64,000 bases of DNA from Pleodorina starrii. Taxonomy: Eukaryota > Chlorophyta > Chlorophyceae > Chlamydomonadales > Volvocaceae. Shown one piece after another: positions 57,495-64,000 of this stretch. The stretch is from the NCBI GenBank assembly GCA_030267565.1, contig BRXU01000025.1, positions 789,501 to 853,500 of the forward strand, in the 5' to 3' direction. Both the position numbers and the translations under genes were made by a program. The number at the start of each line of letters is the position of its first letter. Position 1 is the stretch's first letter. The notes beneath the pieces are model-generated. The model did not search any database and was not told the DNA's origin. It saw only the letters and a program-made list of their open reading frames with translations.

Positions 57495-58835
57495 GTCGAG
57501 GGCGTACAAAAACGCTCGTCCTAAAAACGCAAAAACGGCCCTACACGTGATGTTTGACCAAGCCCTACTTGCTTCCTCTTTATTTGTTATACATTGCATA
57601 AGGTACACCGCAACCCCCGGAGGGCGACGAATACGTTGCGACTGGTCATGGTCGTACCATGACCTTTTGCAAAATTGAACCGCGAAATTCGGGCGTGAAC
57701 ACTCAGTTGTGTTGGAGATTAATATCCTTATCTATTTTAGTCTAGTCTCATTGCCGCGCCCTCAGAGGAGTGCGAGCCCTTTTGGGTCTGGACGACGTAT
57801 GAGCCCCTTGGCGCCAAGTCCTTCGTCTCTGCCTCAAGGTATTGGTTCGACTTTCGGCACTTAACGGGCCACACCACCGAGCCTTCAGCTGCTTCCGCAG
57901 ACCCAGCCTGGCACCATGCCCTGGCTCTTATCATTCCCTCCCTCTCCTAACCAGTTCGCGTCCAGCATCACCCTTTCCAGCTACCCAGGCATAATGACGC
58001 CCTACGCGAGGCTAAGGAATGCACCTACCAAGGACTTCAAGCGCTCCTTGTCGCTGAGAGGTCCCCTGTGTGGCTAGCTGTGCTAGAGACCTCTAGCAAC
58101 TGGGGCCTTCCAAAGCCCAACTACCAGATCCTAGCGCCACCTGGCCTGAAACCCAGTACACAATACAACTAGCATGGTAACCCCCCTCTTTGAGACATGT
58201 ACGGCCCAGCACCAACCACGGCCAAAGTATCGTCTGCTGCACCCCGAGAACCTTGCCCGCCCCCGCGCGGCAGTGCATCAACGCCTCACGGCGTCAGTGT
58301 GAAGTAGAACTTCCGCTGTGGAACGAGCATCCACAGCGGTACCTTGCCCTCGTGGTGAAGGCGTGCAGCGTGGATGTCCGCCATGCAGGTCTTGCAAACG
58401 CACCTCACGTCCAGCAGATGCTGCTGCGGACGCGCTTGCCGGACGTTGTGTTGCAGCTCTGTGCAGCTCGTCTAAGGCCACCATGAACATGACGGCCGCA
58501 GCTTCTTCCCACAGCAGCAGGTTCAGTGACGTACAGGTGAAGCACCGGAACGTCACGTCCGACAGGAATCTGCGGAAAGGTCAGCCACACAAATGCACTC
58601 GTAAGGCGTGTCACGCTAGGAACGAAATCGTCCGCGTTTGGATATGTGCGACACAAACCTGGGAGGCGAGCAGACAGCAATACGGTAGACATTCATCGCT
58701 GCCCCACCATTCCCGTGAAAGCATGTTCCCACACGACGTAACCTCAAGCGCGTACAGGCTCCCCATGGCATGCGTGAAGAAACCCAAGCGTTCACAGGCT
58801 TCCCCTTTTAATATTAGCCCCCTGTCCTTGCTTAC

Positions 58836-59856
58836 TTAGTCTTGGGCACCGGCAACAACATGACCAGCGGCCACGACTGGCAGGCGGCCGGGTACAGCGG
58901 CCACAGCAGCTCCGCCATCGGCGACTTGTTTAGGTACTTCACCGCCGCCGATGGGGTGGCATTTAGCTTGTCCAGCTCGCTGTACCATCTTGATCACGCT
59001 GTCGAAGACCTTTCCGTCAGAGTAGGAGCTGCATAGGCCGTCCATGAGCCCGACAGCCACCTGGGGCAATATGAACCCGGTCACGTACCAGAGCTGGATC
59101 GTGTCCTACAGATGGGGAATGCGGGTTACAGTACGGCTGATATTAATGTTGTACAGAGGGTTTAAAAGAACGGGGGAAAAGAGCCAGGCAAGCCGGGGTC
59201 AGGGGTGATGCGGGTAAAGGGAGTAATAGGAGGTACGGGCGAAAGGGTCTTTCGTGGAACATCACGTGGCCTAGAGGACGGCCCTCCAGAAAGTTCCCCA
59301 AGGTAGAGGCTGAAGTGAAGTTAGGCGAACCTACCAAGTTATGGTCAATGGTGACAGGCCCGGCCAGCATGACGGATGGCTTCATGGTGGTCCTGCTAAT
59401 CAGCCGCGAGGCCAAGCCTGTGAAAGACCAAGGGAAGAGAAGTAGGAACCAAGAGCGCCAACCGATTCAGGCCTTGCAAATGAATCCACCGGAATCCAAC
59501 CACCCAACCCGACCCCTGTCCCCCCCCACACACACCGCCCCAACACACTCATCGGCTCGAGCGACGCCCAGCAGCTGGGCGCTGCGGTCGTCGCTGGAGG
59601 ACAGATCCCCGACTTCATAAACCAGCTCGATTTGCACCAACCTGCTGCTGCCACAGCCAATCATCCACTCCCCTGCGCCGCCCCGTGCCTTTGATAGAGC
59701 CAAGGAAAGCACCAAACCGCACTCGGGTAATTGTGAAGCCTCACTGACCTCGTCCTCGGCTATTGTGGACCGTGCCCTTGTGCGTTTCCGCAGTGTCGAC
59801 ACAACGGCGGTCGTCATGAAGTCGCCCAGAGCGGTATGCGAGTCGCGGCGCTGCAT
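58836..59856 (-). CDS. Small uncharacterised gene
   Basis: Three minus-strand exons are suggested: 59856 to about 59544 (ATG, MQRRDSHTALGDFM; later LVQIELVYEVGDLSSSDDR), 59417-59335 (LASRLISRTTMKPSVMLAGP) and 59105-58836 (DTIQLWYVTGFILPQVAVGL ... stop). The last two junctions are in phase. The donor of exon 1 is uncertain because the best GT does not fit and a weaker one at about 59544 is needed. Product about 219 aa with several hydrophobic stretches; no family recognised. A further possible exon lies downstream on the same strand near 58556-58430 (FLSDVTFRCFTCTSLNLLLW), after the stop used here, so the gene model may be incomplete or the terminal exon may be spliced differently. Confidence 0.42.
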
Positions 59857-60466
59857 CACAGGAGAGAGGAAACTCGGTTAAGCGAAGGGGCAACATAATG
59901 TCTGCTAGTAGCATACATATGTGGACCTACTGAACCGCTATAGGGGACGCCCGACCGCTGTATGCGTGGGACGTCCGAATCCCCCAGTGTCAGGCGCGCC
60001 AGGCCCGACGTCACTCCCGTTGAATCAGCCTGGGATACACGGAAATAATTATCCATACAAGTCTAATCCCCTGCCTGCATTCGCAATGGCTGCCGTCTTG
60101 ACTCTGGCTTGACTCCAGCACTCCACTTAGACGGTCAGCCAGGGTCGGCCCTGGTCGGCCAACGGTTGGCACAACAGTTGGGACAACGATTGGGAAAGCC
60201 TGAACATAGTGCCAAAGCGCCGCAAATTTATGCAAGCTGTTCAATTTATTACAGTAAAGAAATAATCCATGTGTGAGTTGTCTGGAGCACGGACACCGGC
60301 CGGTGAAGACGCGCGAACGAATCAATGCCTTGCTGTATTGAAATTGCTCTTGCGCCAAGTGCACAATTTCCCACCCTTGCGTCAATGAATATTCATGATA
60401 AACACTTAAGAAAGACATTGTGCCCGGTCGAAGCAGTCCGGCGTGTCGAGACAGAATGCGGTCACA

Positions 60467-60488
60467 GTTGTCGTCACGTGACGACAAC
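60467..60488. promoter_or_regulatory. 22-bp perfect palindrome with CACGTG core
   Basis: GTTGTCGTCACGTGACGACA followed by AC is self-complementary over 22 bp and centred on a CACGTG G-box/E-box. It stands about 610 bp upstream of the small minus-strand gene's start. A regulatory role is only a suggestion; it could equally be a chance palindrome. Confidence 0.35.
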
Positions 60489-61320
60489 CGTTGGGGAAGC
60501 CCGTCATGAAGGCCATTGCCGACGGAGATCCATTATATAGGTTATGTAGTGCACACTGAAGGATTATTTGTGATGAATTAGCTGGCGCCAATGCATCCAT
60601 GCCACCGAGGCAATGGAACGCGACCCCGCTTTTTGTGCCACCATGTAGTTTGCAATATATGCCCGGTGGCAAATTGCGCAAATTATGGGGTGATCCAAAG
60701 ACCGTTAATTACCTAGAATGGGGAATGGGTAAACTGCGCGGCCGAAGGGCGCGAAATTTTTGGAACCTACGGCATAAAAAGCCTTGCAAATTTGTGCAAA
60801 TTCGGGGCAAGATCGCGTTGGAAGAATATTTTGTTACCAGCCTGAACTTCCTTACAAGCAGGGTATACGATCAGAAAGAAGGAATCAAGGCGAATTTACT
60901 GGCGGGCCCGGTTAACGCCCGGCAGTGAAACCGGCGAGTACGAAGGTTGACACCCACCCACCGCCCCCCCCCCCTTCGGCAAGGGCGGATAACCCGCCCA
61001 CACCCATACCCGCGCACGTACTGTCTACAAGTGAGACTGCAACAAATCCCCTAGATGATGTTGCTGGTGTTCTGTGGGGTTTAATTGTTAGGACTTGCCG
61101 AATTTGTGCCCCAGTCAAACCACAACTTCGAGTTCGTTCATTGCTGTCCAAGTCACAAAACACAAACACGCGGCGTAGATGTGGAGGCGTACGCCCTCGG
61201 AGGCGTATGCCTTCGGGGCACAGGGGGCTCGGGGCATAGGGGGCTCGGGGAACAGGGGGCTCGGGGAAAACGGGCACGGGAGCAGCAGTGCAGGGTTTTA
61301 GGGTCTGTGTAGCAGCAGCG

Positions 61321-61842
61321 CGGCGCCCCGGCAGTGCAGGAGAGCAGAGGAGGACAGCAGCTGCAGCGCAGAGGGGTCCGGACAGCTGCTGCAGCGCGGC
61401 ACCGTCTCCTGCGGACGGTGCGCCGCCCCGGCAGTGCAGGAGAGCAGCAGCTGCAGCGCAGAGGGGGCCGGACAGCTGCTGCAGCGCGGCACCGTCTCCT
61501 GCGGACGGTGCGCCGCCCCGGCAGTGCAGGAGAGCAGCAGCTGCAGCACAGAGGGGGCCGGACAGCTGCTGCAGCGCGGCACCGTCTCCTGCGGACGGTG
61601 CGCCGCCCCGGCAGTGCAGGAGAGCAGCAGCTGCAGCGCAGAGGGGGCCGGACAGCTGCTGCAGCGCGGCACCGTCTCCTGCGGACGGTGCGCCGCCCCG
61701 GCAGTGCAGGAGAGCAGCAGCTGCAGCGCAGAGGGGGCCGGACAGCTGCTGCAGCGCGGCACCGTCTCCTGCGGACGGTGCGCCGCCCCGGCAGTGCAGG
61801 AGATCGGGGAGGGGGCCGGACAGCTGCTGCAGCGCGGAAGGG
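61321..61842. repeat. 90-bp tandem array, five to six copies
   Basis: GCAGTGCAGG recurs at 61331, 61431, 61521, 61611, 61701 and 61791; after the first copy the period is exactly 90 bp. Copies are nearly identical and rich in CTGCAGC and GCGGACGGTGCG. Since 90 is a multiple of three, all six frames stay open across the array, giving long frames on both strands that I do not regard as genes. Confidence 0.93.
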
Positions 61843-62589
61843 TTGCAACGGCGAGGGGGCTGTGCAGGCGCTCCGGGTCTGCGTGCAGGCGCTCCTGCGT
61901 GTGGAGGCGCCGAACCCCACTGTTGATCTAGCGCTCAAACTCTTTGATTCTTGGCTGAGAATAAGTTGTTGTTTCACAGAATGACGCTAGGGAACCCTTA
62001 GAAACAAGGCATTTTGACATGTCTGTCAGGAGTTCAGATTTCGCGCTATAGCCGGAAACCTCGCTCAATGCGATCATGCTGCCTATAATAAATAATGTTA
62101 GTGGCAAATTCTGAGGGCTGTCAAGACGGAACTTTGTGTGCGAGCGGCGCCTAAAGTTGCTGAAATCTTAGGAGCTATTTACAACATTGAAAATGATTTA
62201 AGTAGAACGTAAGTATATTGGCAATGGAACAGAATTGAATATATCGAATTCGTGTGAAGTTGTGCGAATTTGCGCAAATTCCCCCCTGCACGAATTACCC
62301 CATTCTACGGCAGGGTCACCCCCAGGGACCCAAGCAACCACGAAATCCTACTGTAATTATATCGTCAATCAATGGGTAACACCAAATACGTGTTGATGAA
62401 TCGGCCTTGGAGCAGGCGCATGGGTTGTCCCGCAGGGGTCCCGCGGGCTTCGACATTGGCGGCAGTTACCCCCCACTGCCTGGCCCGCTGCCCGCGCCAG
62501 ACAGCATGACAGCGCACTTACAGAACACAGGATACCGGAAATCGGACTGACTCAAGTCCGCGTTCATCTACGACGCAGGCCAGCACTCA

Positions 62590-63270
62590 TGGGCCTCATG
62601 GGTCGTGGTCAGTGCCGAGGCTTCTGGTGAGGTCGTAGGGTTCGTGTATGACTTCCACCCCGGATCGCTGCACGGCTGGGTCCGGACGAGTGACAGCGGA
62701 GGGTGGCCAGCCATATCCGTGCCTGTTCTGTGCCACGTCCTCGCGGACGTAGAGGGATACCTTCACTCCATGGGCCTCATCCACTGGGACATCAAGCCGG
62801 CAAACATCCTGGTGCGCCCTTTGCAAGCTGGGCTTTGCTGGACTGTACCCTCCTTGTACCACAATTGCTGGCATCGCAGGTTGACCGCAACGGCCGCGGG
62901 GTGCTCGGCGACTTCGATTGACCTTGTGACACGAGCTGGCAGGTTCCGCGGTGAGTTACCTCTTCATGTTTGTTTCGCTATGCCAAGCAATGTCCTTATG
63001 GTGTGCCCACAGGCTGGCACCTCGGGATACCGTGGCCATGAGGAAGACGTCATGACCGAGACGCACGGCCACGCCTTCGACGTGTACAGCATGGGCGCGT
63101 GCATGCTTTACATTCCGGACGGCAGTGGAGGGGTGCTCAGGAGCTGGCCAGCGGACCCACCGTCACAAGCCAAGAAGGAGCGCCTCGTGGCAGCCGCACA
63201 GGAGTGGCACTATAGCGGTACCGCGGCACCAGCAGATCGACAGGCTTGCCGCAGACTGCGCGAGGTATAA
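62590..63270 (+). pseudogene. Decayed protein kinase fragment
   Basis: Three blocks match a Ser/Thr kinase catalytic core in order. About 62590-62811: VVGFVYDFHPGSLHGWV, VLCHVLADVEGYLHSMGLIH, then WDIKPANIL, where the usual HRD is HWD. 62880-62942: VDRNGRGVLGDFD, then an in-frame TGA. 63013-63270: AGTSGYRGHE (APE region changed to GHE), AFDVYSMGACMLYI, stop. Splice sites between blocks (62811 donor, 62880 and 63013 acceptors) keep phase 0. The glycine loop and VAIK lysine are not found upstream. Loss of the catalytic-loop Arg, the altered APE and the stop after DFD together indicate a non-functional relic. A sequencing error could explain the stop but not all three changes. Confidence 0.7.
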
Positions 63271-64000
63271 GCAGCCAAGCGAAAGGCTGCGGTCGTTCCG
63301 CCCGGCCAGGTAGCAGGCGTGGCGTGCGGGGCAGATAATCGAAGTGATTGCGGCCGGGTTGCGGAGCTTGGCTGGGGTGTACGGTGGGCGTGTCAACCGG
63401 GAGGGACCCCGAGCCTGATTGGCACATCCGGAAGTCGCGCGTGGTTACCATTTGGGGCTAAGTGACCTAACTGCGGCAACAGCAGATAGCGGGTAGGGGG
63501 GTGAGTCGGCGGCAGTAGGGGGTAGTTCCTAGTTGGCGGCGCACAGGGTAGGGAGTGGCAGGTAAAAGTGTTCTGCGTAATACCCCATGTGTTTTCCTCT
63601 TGTGGTGTGCGATTGTGAGTACGCAAAAGGAACACTTTACAAAAGTACGGCATGGCTGTCTGGGTGGTGGCCAGGGCCATATTAAAGTCTGAAGGCGGCC
63701 TGCCGTGGTGCCGTACGTGTTGGGTGAAACAGCACGGGGTGGTTGCATGTCTATTCAAACAGGGCACCTGGAAGATACGTTTGGGGTCAGGCCAACGTGT
63801 AGCATGGTACGACGCTGTGCTTGAAACAGCCGTGAGCAAAGCCACGATGTAGCGTGGCCGTATCCTGAATACTCCAGATTCCGCACAAGCGCTTGTTCGA
63901 CTCCATCCACCCTTCTTGGGCGCCCCGCCCTCCAAGCCCGCCCAGACGTCACAGCAACTTCATTGACACAGCCCTCATAGCGCGCGCTTGGACATTGCAT
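63271..64000. other. No gene seen
   Basis: The last 730 bases contain open frames on both strands without recognisable protein character or splice structure. Confidence 0.5.

Noticed and set aside
61153..61977. Arg/Ala/Cys-rich frames of 150-270 codons on both strands
   Set aside because: They are translations of the 90-bp array, open in all frames because the period is a multiple of three.

Overview
This 64 kb window is nuclear DNA of an intron-rich, GC-rich eukaryote, most likely a microalga. Evidence: genes built of many short exons with GT-AG introns and C-rich acceptor tracts; a pyruvate formate-lyase activating enzyme; a GT90 glycosyltransferase of the kind common in green algae; and abundant trinucleotide-encoded Gln, Ala and His runs in unrelated proteins. 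The exact lineage cannot be fixed by reading. A green alga is my best guess; a glaucophyte or another alga is possible.

Layout. (1) 0.7-4.1 kb, plus strand: a Cys-rich RIN13-like protein with a long poly-Gln tail. (2) 6.1-13.2 kb, plus: a complete 15-exon FCP1-type RNA polymerase II CTD phosphatase with a BRCT domain. (3) 15.5-19.0 kb, plus: a complete six-exon PFL activating enzyme. (4) 22.1-28.7 kb, minus: a GT90/CAP10-type glycosyltransferase in at least 12 exons, including an apparent 8-nt microexon. (5) 28.7-36.1 kb: gene-poor, with a 34-bp minisatellite. (6) 36.1-39.7 kb, minus: a cyclin with low-complexity inserts. (7) 40.9-57.0 kb, minus: an uncharacterised gene split by nested mobile elements. 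(8) 58.8-59.9 kb, minus: a small unknown gene. (9) 61.3-61.8 kb: a 90-bp tandem array. (10) 62.6-63.3 kb, plus: a decayed protein kinase.

The most striking part is 40.9-57.0 kb. A Ty3/Gypsy chromovirus with near-identical 282-bp LTRs sits in coding exon 2 of the uncharacterised gene, flanked by the 5-bp target duplication GTTGG. Its 5' LTR is itself cut 16 bp from its inner end by a 6,377-bp insert. That insert carries a complete nine-exon Crypton/NDC10-type tyrosine recombinase and a 190-bp tandem array. Leaving out the elements, the host gene reads through in frame across its splice sites. The retroelement has a single TAG between gag and pol, a Dam-methyltransferase-like region ahead of the protease, a C-terminal chromodomain, and a 202-bp palindrome-forming duplication that breaks gag just before its zinc knuckle.

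The host genes look like unrelated housekeeping functions (transcription, anaerobic pyruvate metabolism, glycosylation, cell cycle) and show no operon-like logic. All exon coordinates come from reading splice sites by eye and checking reading phase; no transcript data were available.
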